Origin: Planctomycetales bacterium
GTDB taxonomy: Bacteria > Planctomycetota > Planctomycetia > Isosphaerales > Isosphaeraceae
NCBI GenBank assembly: GCA_027451885.1
Contig: DAIDHX010000165.1
Coordinates: 1 to 64,000 of the forward strand
Direction: 5' to 3'
DNA length: 64,000 bases
Below are positions 52,577 to 61,918 of the stretch, in pieces (within the stretch, counting starts at the first letter, position 1; every line of letters begins with the position of its first letter). Both the position numbers and the translations under genes were made by a program. The notes beneath the pieces were generated by a model. It was not told where the DNA came from. It saw only the letters and a program-made list of their open reading frames with translations, and did not search any database.

Positions 52577-54196
52577 CTAGTGCCGGAAATGACGACGGCC
52601 TGTGAAGATCATGGCCATGCCGTGTTCATCACAGGCGTCGATCGTTTCCTGGTCGCGGCGGGAACCACCGGGCTGAATGATCGCGGTGATACCGGCCTCG
52701 GCTGCGGCATCAGGGCCGTCGCGGAACGGAAAAAAGGCATCCGAGGCGAGCACCGCACCCCTGGCGGCGGAGCCTGCCTTCGACACCGCAATCCGCACGG
52801 AGTCGAGCCGGCTCATCTGCCCTGCGCCCACGCCGAGAATCCGCCCGGCCGCGGCAACCACGATCGCGTTCGATTTGACGGCCGCGCAGACCGTCCAGGC
52901 GAATTCCAGGTCGCGCCGTTCGGCATCCGTCGGCTGCCTCCTGGTTGGCGACAGCCCCGCGCCAGGAGCATGCTCGAGCGTATCCCAGGTCTGAACCAGC
53001 ATACCGCCCTCAACGCGCCTGAGATCATAGCCACGGGCAGGGGGAGTGCCCGGGCTGATCTCGCCCTTCAGATCGAGCAGTCGCACACTGTTTTTCCAGC
53101 TTGGGCTCGTCGTGAGGAAGTGGATTGCATCGTCGTCGAAACCGGGGGCCAGGATCGCTTCAAGAAACCGTCCCGGCTTTCCCATGAGCTTCGCGGTGGT
53201 CAGATCGACCACGCGGTTCAGGCCGACAATGCCGCCGAACGCGCTGACCGGATCTCCATCATAGGCGAGCTCAAACGCCTCGGCCAGGTCGTGGCCGATG
53301 GCCGCACCGCAGGGATTATTATGCTTCAGGATGCACGCGGCCGGCTCGGCAAACTGCCGGACGAGCTTCAGCGCGCTGTCGAGATCGAGCAGATTGTTAT
53401 AGGAGAGTTCCTTGCCATGGCGCAGGGTTGCCGTGGCCAGGTTTGGGCCGCCCGGTTCCGGCTCCACGTAAAACGCCGCGCTTTGGTGTGGATTCTCGCC
53501 ATAGCGGAGCGGTTGCCGGAGCTCGAATCGAGGGCAGAGCGTCTGTGGAAACGCGCTCGTGCTGGCGTTGCTGGACCCGGGCGCAATGCTGGCCAGGTAG
53601 TTGCCGATGGCCGTGTCATAAGCCCCGGTCGAGCGGAACGCGGCACGCGCGAATTCCACGCGCTCAAGCAGGGTCGTGCCGCCATTCCTCTGGAACGAAG
53701 CCATGAGCGTGGGGTATTGCTCGGGATTGGTTAGAACCGCAACGTGGGCGTGATTCTTGGCTGCGCCACGGATCAGGCTGGGCCCGCCGATGTCGATGTT
53801 CTCAACCGCTTCCTCGAAGGAAACGCCAGGGCGTGCCACCGTGGCCTCGAACGGATAGAGATTCACGACCACCAGGTCGATGAGCGGGAATCCCTGGGTT
53901 GCCAGCGTTTCCAGATCACTTGGAACATCACGGCGGGCCAGAATGCCGGCGTGGATCTTGGGATGGAGCGTCTTCACGCGTCCGCCCAGAATCTCCGGCT
54001 GGCCGGTGAACTCGGACACCTCGATCGCGGGTAGCCCCGCGGCCACGAGCGCGGCACGTGTGCCGCCGCTGGCGATGAGCTCAACCCCGCCCTCGGCCAG
54101 AGCGCGGGCAAGCTCAATGAGCCCCGTCTTGTCGGATGTTGAAAAGAGCGCCCGGCGAATCGGACTCACCGCCGCCAACGATTGAGAAACTTCCAC
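52577..54196 (-). CDS. purH: Bifunctional AICAR transformylase/IMP cyclohydrolase
   Basis: 539 residues, near the normal PurH length. The start codon is GTG at 54196; no ATG lies near. N-terminal IMP cyclohydrolase (MGS-like) domain: ALFSTSDKTGLIELAR, LIASGGTRAAL, GGRVKTLHPKIHAGIL. C-terminal AICAR transformylase domain: ILKHNNPCGAAIGHDLAEAF (Lys-His pair of the active site) and DPVSAFGGIVGLNR. Known role: last two steps of IMP synthesis, using 10-formyl-THF. Ends six bases from the small plus-strand gene. Confidence 0.97.
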   Translation of the reverse strand: MEVSQSLAAVSPIRRALFSTSDKTGLIELARALAEGGVELIASGGTRAALVAAGLPAIEVSEFTGQPEILGGRVKTLHPKIHAGILARRDVPSDLETLATQGFPLIDLVVVNLYPFEATVARPGVSFEEAVENIDIGGPSLIRGAAKNHAHVAVLTNPEQYPTLMASFQRNGGTTLLERVEFARAAFRSTGAYDTAIGNYLASIAPGSSNASTSAFPQTLCPRFELRQPLRYGENPHQSAAFYVEPEPGGPNLATATLRHGKELSYNNLLDLDSALKLVRQFAEPAACILKHNNPCGAAIGHDLAEAFELAYDGDPVSAFGGIVGLNRVVDLTTAKLMGKPGRFLEAILAPGFDDDAIHFLTTSPSWKNSVRLLDLKGEISPGTPPARGYDLRRVEGGMLVQTWDTLEHAPGAGLSPTRRQPTDAERRDLEFAWTVCAAVKSNAIVVAAAGRILGVGAGQMSRLDSVRIAVSKAGSAARGAVLASDAFFPFRDGPDAAAEAGITAIIQPGGSRRDQETIDACDEHGMAMIFTGRRHFRH

Positions 54197-54234
54197 GCGC
54201 GTGTCTCGCTCTGGTCCAGGCCCTGGCCGTCCCG

Positions 54235-55623
54235 TTACTGGGGCTTCTCTTCCTTGGGTTCGTCCTTCTTTCCCGCCGCGTTATCCGCGGGCTTGGCTTC
54301 CTTGTTGCCGCCCCCTTGCGTGGGATCCACAAGCGGGTTCACGGTCAGGTCAACGTTCGAGTTCGTTTCAGTAGGCGGTAACGGTGACTGATCGGTCTTG
54401 ATGCCTTCGGGCGGAACATACCCGAACGGCTGGCCCTTGGGGTTGCGGATCGGTACTGGGTCGGCAAGTGCAGCCTCACGGAAGCAAAGTAACATTCCAG
54501 ACGCGGTTGCAAAATACAGGCGGTCGTTGAACCGGTTGACCTCATCGAGGCCATAGTCGCGCAGGTCAAGACCGGCGAGCTGGAGAGTGTCAATCGGACT
54601 CGCAACGATCTTGCCCGTGGCTCGATCAACCGTGAAAAGATCAAGGTTCTCCGAGCGCAGATAGATCTTGCGCGGACTTGCCGACAGCAGCCGCCCGCCG
54701 GAGGTCTGGAGCGTCCAGAGCCGCCGGCCTTCCTCAATCGAAACCTCGGAAAGCTCACCCATCTCGTTGATCACGAAGACCTGGTTATCGGCGACCATGG
54801 GGGCCTGGCGAACGGGCGCGCCTGAAGCGAACAGCCACTTTCGCTTGGCGGTGAAGATGTCGACTGCGTAAAGGGCGTTGTCAGAGGAGGGAACCAGCAA
54901 AAGGCGCGTGTCATGCGTGCCGAAACCATCGCCAATCTGCCCCCCTGTCTTGAAGCGGAAGAGGACCGTGCGCTCGTCCTTCATCACCAGATGTACGAGA
55001 CCATCGCTGCCGGTGAAAATCACCTCGCGGTCCGCCACGATGGGGCGTGTGGTGATCGGCGGCGCCGAGGACCAGTTCCACGCATGCACGGGCTTGTCGT
55101 AGACCGTGGTCACACCCTTGTCGTCGGTGTTTGTCAGCTTGATTCCAGTGAGCATCCCCGAGGCCAGTCCCACGACCACATAGTCATCGGAAGCGGCGGG
55201 AGGCGAGGTCGGGATGATCCCGAAATCGTTCGTCCAGATCTTCCGCCCGGTCCCCTTGTCAAGCGCGTGCAGGATGGTGCCGTTGGTCACAAAAACCTGC
55301 CGGCTATTGGTGGCTACGCCGCGAGCATAACCCACGCGCTGGCCGAGCTGCGACGACCAGAGCAGCTTGCCGGATTCCGGATGGAACGCGTGAATCAGGG
55401 CCGAGTCGGTCTGCACGAACAGCATGTCGGAAGTGAGACTGATCCTGAGAACCTTCTCCGTCTCAGCCATCGGCACCACGCCGTACCAGTGCCGTTCAAG
55501 CCCGAGCCGTTCCAGCGAGCTCCGTTTCGGGATCAGATTCACTGGGAACGCGGTTTGCGCCTGGGCCACGCCCGTTCCCGCCACACTCGCAAGCAAAAGG
55601 CCCAGCATCATCCGGCGTAACAT
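54235..55623 (-). CDS. PQQ-like beta-propeller secreted protein
   Basis: 462 residues from ATG 55623, preceded by GAAGGGG; the frame extends to 55734 without a ribosome site. Signal peptide MMLGLLLASVAGTGVAQAQ. The chain has repeated PQQ-type blades: ALIHAFHPESGKLLWSSQL, GTILHALDKGTGRKIWTND, NALYAVDIFTAKRKWLFASG, VSIEEGRRLWTLQTSGG. The W-docking pattern suits a seven- or eight-bladed propeller. The C-terminus is a Lys/Glu/Pro-rich tail. Propellers of this kind are often structural or assembly proteins (BamB-like) rather than quinoprotein enzymes; no catalytic residues are visible. 38 bases upstream of purH. Confidence 0.88.
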   Translation of the reverse strand: MLRRMMLGLLLASVAGTGVAQAQTAFPVNLIPKRSSLERLGLERHWYGVVPMAETEKVLRISLTSDMLFVQTDSALIHAFHPESGKLLWSSQLGQRVGYARGVATNSRQVFVTNGTILHALDKGTGRKIWTNDFGIIPTSPPAASDDYVVVGLASGMLTGIKLTNTDDKGVTTVYDKPVHAWNWSSAPPITTRPIVADREVIFTGSDGLVHLVMKDERTVLFRFKTGGQIGDGFGTHDTRLLLVPSSDNALYAVDIFTAKRKWLFASGAPVRQAPMVADNQVFVINEMGELSEVSIEEGRRLWTLQTSGGRLLSASPRKIYLRSENLDLFTVDRATGKIVASPIDTLQLAGLDLRDYGLDEVNRFNDRLYFATASGMLLCFREAALADPVPIRNPKGQPFGYVPPEGIKTDQSPLPPTETNSNVDLTVNPLVDPTQGGGNKEAKPADNAAGKKDEPKEEKPQ

Positions 55624-55800
55624 GATATCGCCCCTTCTCGCGCTCGACCGCGCTTGCCAAACGCTCAGACCTGGTTGCTGCACAACACGGGAATCTCTGA
55701 CTTCATCCCTAGCCGACGAGTTGATCCGCGTCAAGTTGGGAGGTTTGGGATGGATCGCTTAATATCGTTGCAGGGTCTGCAATCGTGTTATTGCTTTGAG

Positions 55801-56730
55801 TCAGTTGTTGTTTGGTTGATCCGGGGGCTTGTGATTGGCGAGCGGCTCTGGGCTGGTCGCCGCTGGGCCTGAGGATGGCATGCAAGTGGGGCATGCCGCA
55901 TTGGTACCGGTATAAGGTTGCGCGCAGCGCGAGCAAAGGCCAACGCTACGCCTGAGCATGGGGAGCGACTGCTTCAGGCTCGCACCCGCGATGGTGGAGG
56001 AGAATGTCTCCGCGACCTGGGTTGCAAGTTGAACGATCTCAAGCTGGATTTTGCCAGAGAGCAGGCGTTTCTGAATTCGTTCCAGGAACCACTTGGCGAG
56101 ATCGCGATCGAGGCTGTTCCGTTTTTCGAGATCGAGTGCGGGCGCGAGCAAGCCGTGAAGCTCAAGCACGCGGGCGACGTCGCCGACTGAGCGCGCTGCC
56201 TCGAGCTCGCTTGCAAGCGAGGTGAGCGAGGAGTCGCGTGCCTGCTCGTGGCGGGTGCGGAGGATCACGATGATTGGATCGTCGGGTCGGGCAAGCTCGA
56301 GCGCCTGGAGCAGGGCGCCGGCCTGGCGCCAGTCCCCGCTCGCGAGTGCCTGTTCGATGGCGAAAATACTGGGATCAATCTGAGCCGACTCGGCCGGCGG
56401 CGCAGCGGCGAGTTTCTCGATCTGCTCGAGATGCCTGGCGAGGCGGGACTCGGCGATTTGCCACGCGGATTCGACCGCTCGCATCGAAACTCCCGCAAGG
56501 TGTTGCAGCCGATCAAGCGCGATTCCAAAACACGCCGCCGCAGGGAACAGGCATAAGCCGAAGGCCACAAGTGCGCCCGCCGGCCCTGTCCAGAGCAGGG
56601 CAAGGCCGGCCGCGATGAGCCCAATCCCCGCGGAGCCGAGGCCAAGCCCGATCCAGAGGCCCAGGCGCGGCCCGGGCGCGGAAGACCAGAGATTTGGCAC
56701 GGCAGCCGGATGCTCAGGTTGCAAGCTCAT
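55801..56730 (-). CDS. Membrane protein with C-terminal zinc ribbon
   Basis: 309 residues from ATG 56730; a TTG at 56748 is the alternative and neither has a clear ribosome site. Two hydrophobic segments at about 25-47 and 52-75 (LGLWIGLGLGSAGIGLIAAGLAL, GALVAFGLCLFPAAACFGIAL), then a helical cytoplasmic region with an Ala/Glu-rich stretch. The C-terminus has CSRCAQPYTGTNAACPTC, a CxxC-x10-CxxC zinc ribbon, followed by a Pro/Asn-rich tail. Function unknown. It stands alone on the minus strand between the beta-propeller gene and rimI. Confidence 0.75.
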   Translation of the reverse strand: MSLQPEHPAAVPNLWSSAPGPRLGLWIGLGLGSAGIGLIAAGLALLWTGPAGALVAFGLCLFPAAACFGIALDRLQHLAGVSMRAVESAWQIAESRLARHLEQIEKLAAAPPAESAQIDPSIFAIEQALASGDWRQAGALLQALELARPDDPIIVILRTRHEQARDSSLTSLASELEAARSVGDVARVLELHGLLAPALDLEKRNSLDRDLAKWFLERIQKRLLSGKIQLEIVQLATQVAETFSSTIAGASLKQSLPMLRRSVGLCSRCAQPYTGTNAACPTCMPSSGPAATSPEPLANHKPPDQPNNN

Positions 56731-56833
56731 GGGCTCTGGAATCGGCAAAGGGGGCGGTCGCAGGTTTCTACCATCCTCGCGCCGCCGACCCGATCAGTCA
56801 ATTATCCGATGCCCATCAAGAGGTGCATGCCGG

Positions 56834-56865
56834 AAAATGATCGAGGGAGGGCGATGCGCCCTCCC
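56834..56865 (-). terminator. Terminator-like hairpin after rimI
   Basis: Perfect 9-bp inverted repeat GGGAGGGCG and CGCCCTCCC with a three-base loop (56845-56865). On the minus strand it is followed by TCGATCATTTT. It begins about 33 bases after the rimI stop. A G/C-rich stem with a short T-run fits a weak intrinsic terminator. Confidence 0.65.
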
Positions 56866-56897
56866 GGGATCGGCCGATCTCCACGGATCCGCCAGGC

Positions 56898-57431
56898 TCA
56901 GTTGCCAAGCTGTTTGGCGATGCGGTTTGCCGCCATGCGGTCGTCGACCAGCCGCGCCTCGTCCATGTGATAGGTCATGGCGAAGGCGTCCTCGCCTGTA
57001 TCCGGGAAATGCTCGCGCACCACCTCGACAGCCCGGAATCCCTGAACTCGGAAAAAGAGCTGGGCGGACAGGTTCGTTTCTCGCAACAGGAGGCCAATCC
57101 GGTTCCTGCGCTGGCTCGAAAGCTTGCCCACAAGCTTGTGAACCATTTGCCGGCCAATCCCCTGCCGGCGGAATTCGTGATGCACGGCAAAGTCCAGCAC
57201 CTGGATCTTGCTGCGATGCAGCTCGTAGACCATGAAGCCCACGATCCGTTCGCCATGCTCTGCCACCATCCCAATGCAATTCCGTTGCCGCAGCACGCGG
57301 AGGAATTCCTCCTCGCACCAGGGATAATCAAAGGCAGAGTGCTCGATCGCAAGCACCTCGGGCATATCGCGGCGAATCATCCAGCGAATGTGAACCCGGG
57401 TCTGCGCCGAAGGACTGGGTACCGTGCTCAT
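56898..57431 (-). CDS. rimI: Ribosomal protein S18-alanine N-acetyltransferase (RimI-type GNAT)
   Basis: 177 residues from ATG 57431, preceded by AAGGAGGGG; a longer frame to 57476 is less supported. GNAT fold: IRRDMPEVLAIEHSAFDYPW, IVGFMVYELH, VLDFAVHHEFRRQGIGRQM (acetyl-CoA pyrophosphate loop, RRQGIG), and LFFRVQGFRAVEV. The AIE-F-P-W pattern and RVQGF block are typical of RimI, which acetylates the N-terminal Ala of ribosomal protein S18; other GNATs share this fold. It is not next to tsaB/tsaD as in many bacteria. Confidence 0.85.
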   Translation of the reverse strand: MSTVPSPSAQTRVHIRWMIRRDMPEVLAIEHSAFDYPWCEEEFLRVLRQRNCIGMVAEHGERIVGFMVYELHRSKIQVLDFAVHHEFRRQGIGRQMVHKLVGKLSSQRRNRIGLLLRETNLSAQLFFRVQGFRAVEVVREHFPDTGEDAFAMTYHMDEARLVDDRMAANRIAKQLGN

Positions 57432-57920
57432 CGCCCCTCCTTCCATGGAACGAACGAACCTCGACGAATTTCCCATCCTGGGTCCGTCGAATTGCTTACT
57501 TAAACCACCGAGATCGGAGGTAGCGACGACGAGGTGATTGCCGCCTCGAATCTGCGTGCAGAGATGCGCCAGAGGCCGGGATTCATCCCGATGCGATCGA
57601 GGCGGACCGGATTCTAACGGAGAGTCCAGACCTTGCCAAGATCCGTTGCTCGTCTTCGTTTTGCATCTGAGCCCGACGAGAATTCGCGGGTTTTGAACGG
57701 CAAAACGACCGGCTCGAACTCGGGAGCGATCTCGACTCCTCGATCCGCCGCCATCATGTTCTATCGGTCGCGGCTGGCCTTCGGCGTGAGGAATGAAACC
57801 GATCCGCGAAGGAAGTTTGAAGCGCCCGGACCGTTCCCTTGGGAGGGGATAGGGCGGTCCGGGCGCGGAACTATCATGCCTACTAAGGCTTAAATTGGAT
57901 TGGCGGTGCGGGAGATCGCG
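57432..57920. other. Intergenic region with a hairpin
   Basis: 489 bases between rimI (leftward) and the DUF1571 gene stop (leftward). No gene is supported; an 86-codon plus-strand frame is compositionally odd and lacks a ribosome site. The stretch contains the rimI ribosome site (AAGGAGGGG) at its left end and a strong hairpin at 57822-57866, listed separately. Confidence 0.5.
57822..57866 (-). terminator. Terminator-like hairpin after the DUF1571 gene
   Basis: Perfect 12-bp inverted repeat GCGCCCGGACCG and CGGTCCGGGCGC, with a 21-base spacer, about 55 bases after the DUF1571 stop. The minus-strand flank is TTCAAACTTCC, so the T-run is poor. A termination or stability role is plausible. Confidence 0.6.
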
Positions 57921-58907
57921 TTAGAAACGGCCGAATTGGTAGGCGGGGTTGCTGGTATCGAAGTCGCGATCCTTGAGACCGACGTTCAGGCGCAGGTTCA
58001 TGTAGGTGTATTCCTCGGCGAGTACCGGCTCGCCGCCGACCTTGTCGGGCCAGTCGTAGCCTTCGAAGCGAATGGGGAGTCCCAGGTCCTGGTCGATATA
58101 GAGGCGAACCTTGTGGAAGAGGAAGTGGCCTTTGCGGCGATTGTGGGTGGATTCGATCATGGTGCAGGCGCGGTCGCCGAGCATCATGTCGTCGCGAATG
58201 GAGACGTCGGATTCGTCGGGATTGAGCTCCATCGACCAGCGGTTCCAGACGATCTCGATGAGGCGTCCGATACCGGCCTCGGTGATGGGGTGGCGGCAAT
58301 CTTCCATGGCCTGCGCGCCTGTGGGGTCGAGGTGGAGGGTACCTGCGATCAGGCGGCCGAGGCCGACGTCATGGGCGAGGACCTTGTCGCGGTTGCGTCC
58401 TGCGATATAGATCGCCTCGCGGCCGGCGGAGGGCTGCTGGAATCGGAAATAGATGCTATGGGGCCTGGTGCGTGCTTTCATGGACATGATGTGCGCGCCT
58501 GTCAGCCGCCCCTTGATGCGTTCCCGTTTGTAGAAAGTGCAGGTGTAATCCTCCACACTTTCGAACTTGGATCGGGCTTCGGCCACGGCGTCGAGGGCTC
58601 GGGCGATGGGGTGGCTTGGGTCGACGTGCTTGAGCCGCGCGCCGACCGAGCTCGAGGCGGCTGCTGGGGCTCGATCACTGTGCTTTGCGCCTGGCTCCGC
58701 CATGGCAACGCGCGAGGGCGTGGCCTTGGAGTCGTGTCGCGAGCTGGTCTCGGCTTTCGATTCAACCCTGGAGAGAGTGGTTTTGGAGTCGCCGGCTTCA
58801 TCTCCCGCAAGCCGCGCCGCAGCGCATGCGATCACAAAAGCGGCCGACCAGGTGGCTCCCAGGTCTCGCGCTAGCCCACGAACGCCCCGGCCTGGCCCAA
58901 AGCCCAT
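57921..58907 (-). CDS. DUF1571-domain secreted protein
   Basis: 328 residues from ATG 58907. The open frame runs to 59189, but the extra 94 residues are basic and would bury the export signal (ATWSAAFVIACAAARLAGDEA). DUF1571 occupies about 110-328: VEDYTCTFYKRERIKGRL, MSMKARTRPHSIYFRFQQP, GREAIYIAGRNRDKVLAHD, LGLPIRFEGYDWP. This is a planctomycete-enriched family, structurally related to outer-membrane lipoprotein-sorting folds, of unproven function. The region before it is Ser/Thr/Asp-rich and disordered. No strong ribosome site. Confidence 0.85.
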   Translation of the reverse strand: MGFGPGRGVRGLARDLGATWSAAFVIACAAARLAGDEAGDSKTTLSRVESKAETSSRHDSKATPSRVAMAEPGAKHSDRAPAAASSSVGARLKHVDPSHPIARALDAVAEARSKFESVEDYTCTFYKRERIKGRLTGAHIMSMKARTRPHSIYFRFQQPSAGREAIYIAGRNRDKVLAHDVGLGRLIAGTLHLDPTGAQAMEDCRHPITEAGIGRLIEIVWNRWSMELNPDESDVSIRDDMMLGDRACTMIESTHNRRKGHFLFHKVRLYIDQDLGLPIRFEGYDWPDKVGGEPVLAEEYTYMNLRLNVGLKDRDFDTSNPAYQFGRF

Positions 58908-59313
58908 GACGCCCCCGATTCCGACCCGATGGATTGGTCGCTCGACGATATCGACTGGAAGGTTTCGCGCTTTCCGCCCGGTCCGCGTGGTGTGCGATCG
59001 TTCTCGAGGCGATGGCGTAGCGTTCTCGCGTGTCGAGCAACCGCGGGGCGAATGACGCACCTTTTCCAGAATCGATCGCCCCAGCGCCTCGACTTGAAGC
59101 TCAGCTTGCAAAGCGTGGGCCAAACGGCCGGAAGAATGCATCCAGCCGGTGTGATCGGACGTGGAGCGCTCGGTGTTTGGGCCGCGCATGATCTCGCTCG
59201 CACGTCCGCTGCCGCTGCCTTGCCGCTCTGGCGAATCGCCCAGAAATCAAGTTAGGATAAAACCTGACACGAATCCATCGGCATGCGCAAGATTCTTTGA
59301 GTGAGGCCTTCCG
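58908..59313. other. Divergent region between DUF1571 and metallo-hydrolase genes
   Basis: 406 bases. It may include an N-terminal extension of the DUF1571 gene if that gene starts at 59189, but the composition argues against it. Otherwise only promoter function is expected; no boxes stand out beyond the GAGG ribosome site of the rightward gene. Confidence 0.45.
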
Positions 59314-59994
59314 TTGGCGGATTATGAAATCGAGCGGGTGATCTCCCCGCCGTTCGAGGAAGTGTCGTACGTCCTCTGGAAACCCGGGCGAGAAGACGCG
59401 CTTGTGGTCGACCCAGGCTTCGATCCCCGGACGATCCTCCGCTTGCTCGATAAGGAGGAATTGAGCGTCGCCGCGATTCTCAACACCCACGGCCATGTCG
59501 ACCATATAGCCGGCAACCGAGCGATCAAGGAGGTATTTCGGGATGCGCCCCTGGTCATTGGCCAGGGAGAGCAGCACCTGCTCACCGATGCTGAGGCCAA
59601 CTTGAGCGCGGGCTTCGGTCTGCCGATCACGAGCCCGCCGGCGGACCGCACCGTCGCCGATCTTGACCGCATCGAATACGCCGGTTTCTCGTTCCTGGTC
59701 CGGGAGATTCCCGGCCATAGTCCCGGTTCGGTGGTGTTCGTTTGCGAGGAGGCTGAGCCTCCGTTCTTGCTCGGGGGCGACGTGCTCTTCGCCGGCTCGG
59801 TTGGGCGGACCGACCTGGGGGGCGATTTCGCGCTCCTGGCTCGGGGAATTCGCGGCAAGCTCTGGACGCTGCCGGAGCGGGTGGTGGTTTATCCGGGCCA
59901 CGGTCCAGCCACCACGATCGGGCATGAAAGGCAGTCGAATCCATTCGTTGGGGTCCACGCGGGACAGAGCGAAACCGCGCCTGGCGAGCCATGA
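59314..59994 (+). CDS. Metallo-beta-lactamase-fold hydrolase (glyoxalase II-like)
   Basis: 226 residues from TTG 59314, with GAGG about eight bases upstream; no ATG lies near the fold start. Zinc motif H-x-H-x-D-H at residues 59-64 (NTHGHVDHIAG), further ligand His in PGHSPGSVV, Asp in LLGGDVLFAGSVGRTDLGG, and His in YPGHGPATT. Size and motif order match the short hydroxyacylglutathione-hydrolase-like family, which hydrolyses thioesters. Many members act on other thioesters or persulfides. It overlaps the metallophosphoesterase start by four bases (ATGA), indicating translational coupling. Confidence 0.92.
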   Translation: MADYEIERVISPPFEEVSYVLWKPGREDALVVDPGFDPRTILRLLDKEELSVAAILNTHGHVDHIAGNRAIKEVFRDAPLVIGQGEQHLLTDAEANLSAGFGLPITSPPADRTVADLDRIEYAGFSFLVREIPGHSPGSVVFVCEEAEPPFLLGGDVLFAGSVGRTDLGGDFALLARGIRGKLWTLPERVVVYPGHGPATTIGHERQSNPFVGVHAGQSETAPGEP

Positions 59995-60752
59995 ACGTCT
60001 GGGCGATCTCCGACCTGCATCTTTCGTTTGCGCGGCCCGAGCCCCGCGAACGCTACGCCGCACGCTGGCGTGATCACGCCCGCAAGATCGAAAGCGAATG
60101 GTCGGCCGTTGTGGGGGTTGGAGATCTGGTGCTCCTGCCGGGCGATGTTTCCATCGCCCGCAATCATCGCGATGTGCAGCCCGATCTCGCCTGGCTTGAT
60201 CGACTCCCGGGGATCAAGGTGATCAGCCCGGGCAATCACGACCGCTGGTGGAACGGACTCGAGGAAATCAAGCCGCTGCTTCGGCGCTCGATCTGTGCGG
60301 TGGCCGGCTCGGCCGTGGAAGTCGCGGGGGTCGTGGTCTGCGGGATCAAGGGGGCCGCTCTGCCTCGCGACGAAGAAGGCGCAGAGGTGTCAGGTGCCGT
60401 TGCCGCCGAGACAGAGTCTCTTAACCAGGCTTTACAGCAGGCGGCCGAGCTTGGCGGCGGCCATGATCGCCCGCTGTATGCGCTCATTCATTACCCGCCG
60501 TTTGATCCTCACGGCCATCCTGGCCCCTGGGTTGGCAGACTTGCGCAGGCACGCGCGCGGGCCTGTGTTTATGGGCATTTGCACATCGAGGGGCAATGGT
60601 CGCGCACGCCACAGGGAATGATCCAGGGAGTTCAGTTTCGCTGCGTGGCCGCCGACGCCGTTGGCTTTCGCCCGCTGCGCATCGACCAGCTCACGCCCGC
60701 GATGAAGTCGCCGCCCAGGCTCGATCCTTCCAGCCGCCATCCAGCCGTTTGA
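59991..60752 (+). CDS. Metallophosphoesterase
   Basis: 253 residues. Calcineurin-like motifs in order: SDLHLS (Asp8, His10), LLPGDVS, GNHD, HYPPF and YGHLH. All five metal-binding blocks are present, so it should be active as a dinuclear-metal phosphohydrolase. The substrate is unknown; cyclic nucleotides, phosphodiesters or nucleotides are possible. It starts inside the stop codon of the glyoxalase-II-like gene and is followed after 23 bases by the aroE-like gene, so the three are likely one operon. Confidence 0.92.
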   Translation: MNVWAISDLHLSFARPEPRERYAARWRDHARKIESEWSAVVGVGDLVLLPGDVSIARNHRDVQPDLAWLDRLPGIKVISPGNHDRWWNGLEEIKPLLRRSICAVAGSAVEVAGVVVCGIKGAALPRDEEGAEVSGAVAAETESLNQALQQAAELGGGHDRPLYALIHYPPFDPHGHPGPWVGRLAQARARACVYGHLHIEGQWSRTPQGMIQGVQFRCVAADAVGFRPLRIDQLTPAMKSPPRLDPSSRHPAV

Positions 60753-60775
60753 GCACCCACAAGGAGACGTGACTC

Positions 60776-61633
60776 ATGTCCGCACGCTCGTTTCAACACA
60801 CGCTTGTCGGCGTCTTCGGCAAGCCCGTCGCTGAGAATCCCACCCAGGCGATGATGGAAGCCGCCTTCGCGGATCTGGGGCTCTTCTGGCGCTACCTGAG
60901 TGTCGAGGTTCAGCCGGCGGATCTCGCGGTCGCAGTGCAGGGCGCGCGGGCGATGGGCTGGCGCGGCTTCAATCTCACGATGCCCCACAAGGTCGCGGTC
61001 ATTCCCTTGCTCGACCGCCAAAGCGCGGAGGCTGAAACCATTGGCGCGGTGAATTGCGTCACCATCGAAGACGGCCGGCTGCTGGGCGAGAACACCGACG
61101 GCAAGGGGTTTCTCGAATCGCTCACGCCCCTGTGCGATCCTCGAGGGCTCGACATCCTGCTCCTGGGAGCAGGGGGCGCAGCCAGGGCCATCGCGGTTGA
61201 GCTCGCCCTCGCGGGCGCCCGACGCATTTGCATCGCCAACCGATCCGCCCATCGCGCCCAGGAACTCGCCGCCATTCTCACGACGCGAACTCCCGTCGCC
61301 GTCGAGATCCTCCCCGATCGTGCGTCGATCACCGTTCCCCGTGAGACACGCGTGGTGGTGAACGCCACCTCGATCGGACTGTTTCCCAACCTCGAACACG
61401 TGCCACCGCTGGATTTCTCCAGCTTGCGGCCGAGCACCCTTGTGTGCGACGTGATCCCCAACCCGCCCCGTACCCGATTCCTGGCCGAGGCCGAGAAAAT
61501 CGGCTGCCCCACCCTCGACGGCCTGGGCATGCTCGTCAATCAAGGCGTGATCGGGCTCCGCATCTGGTCTGGACTCGAGCCCAATCCCAGCGTCATGCGC
61601 GCAGCCCTCGAAGCCGTCTTCTCCACGCCTTGA
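60776..61633 (+). CDS. aroE: Shikimate dehydrogenase-family protein with altered substrate motif
   Basis: 285 residues; AAGGAG precedes the ATG. Fold and most catalytic residues fit AroE: FNLTMPHK with Lys72, GAVNC with Asn93, GENTDG with Asp108, and the NADP loop GAGGAA at 131-136, with ANRS after it. The N-terminal shikimate-binding motif, usually HSxSP with two serines contacting the carboxylate, reads ENPTQ at residues 20-24 (GKPVAENPTQAMMEAAF). In known AroE enzymes those serines hold shikimate, so activity on shikimate is doubtful. It may prefer another substrate, as some AroE paralogues do. The symbol is kept for family membership only. Downstream of the metallophosphoesterase. Confidence 0.85.
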   Translation: MSARSFQHTLVGVFGKPVAENPTQAMMEAAFADLGLFWRYLSVEVQPADLAVAVQGARAMGWRGFNLTMPHKVAVIPLLDRQSAEAETIGAVNCVTIEDGRLLGENTDGKGFLESLTPLCDPRGLDILLLGAGGAARAIAVELALAGARRICIANRSAHRAQELAAILTTRTPVAVEILPDRASITVPRETRVVVNATSIGLFPNLEHVPPLDFSSLRPSTLVCDVIPNPPRTRFLAEAEKIGCPTLDGLGMLVNQGVIGLRIWSGLEPNPSVMRAALEAVFSTP

Positions 61634-61918
61634 AAAAAGCGCCGATGATCGCCCAACTTGCACTTGCAGTGCGCCTTCTCCTTCCCATTTTTACAAACCA
61701 AAGCACCAAAAGGGTACCACGGTTGACAACTGATGTTCACTAGGTGGCATTGCGAATTCGTTGTGTTTCGAATGGAAATCGGCTTCAGAGCGTACTTTCG
61801 GTCGTGCAATGTGCAGGAACACGGGGTTTGGCGCGCAACATGCATAGAGAGAAAACCAGAATCGAATTGCGGACCCTGAATCGGCTAAACACAAACCACG
61901 ATCAACCGGGAGTCGACG

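Noticed and set aside
57633-57893. 86-codon plus-strand frame downstream of rimI
   Set aside because: It runs through the hairpin at 57822-57866, lacks a ribosome site, and has no recognisable domain.
61723-61751. TTGACA as a csrA promoter
   Set aside because: The six bases 17 positions downstream (GGCATT) are a poor -10 match.
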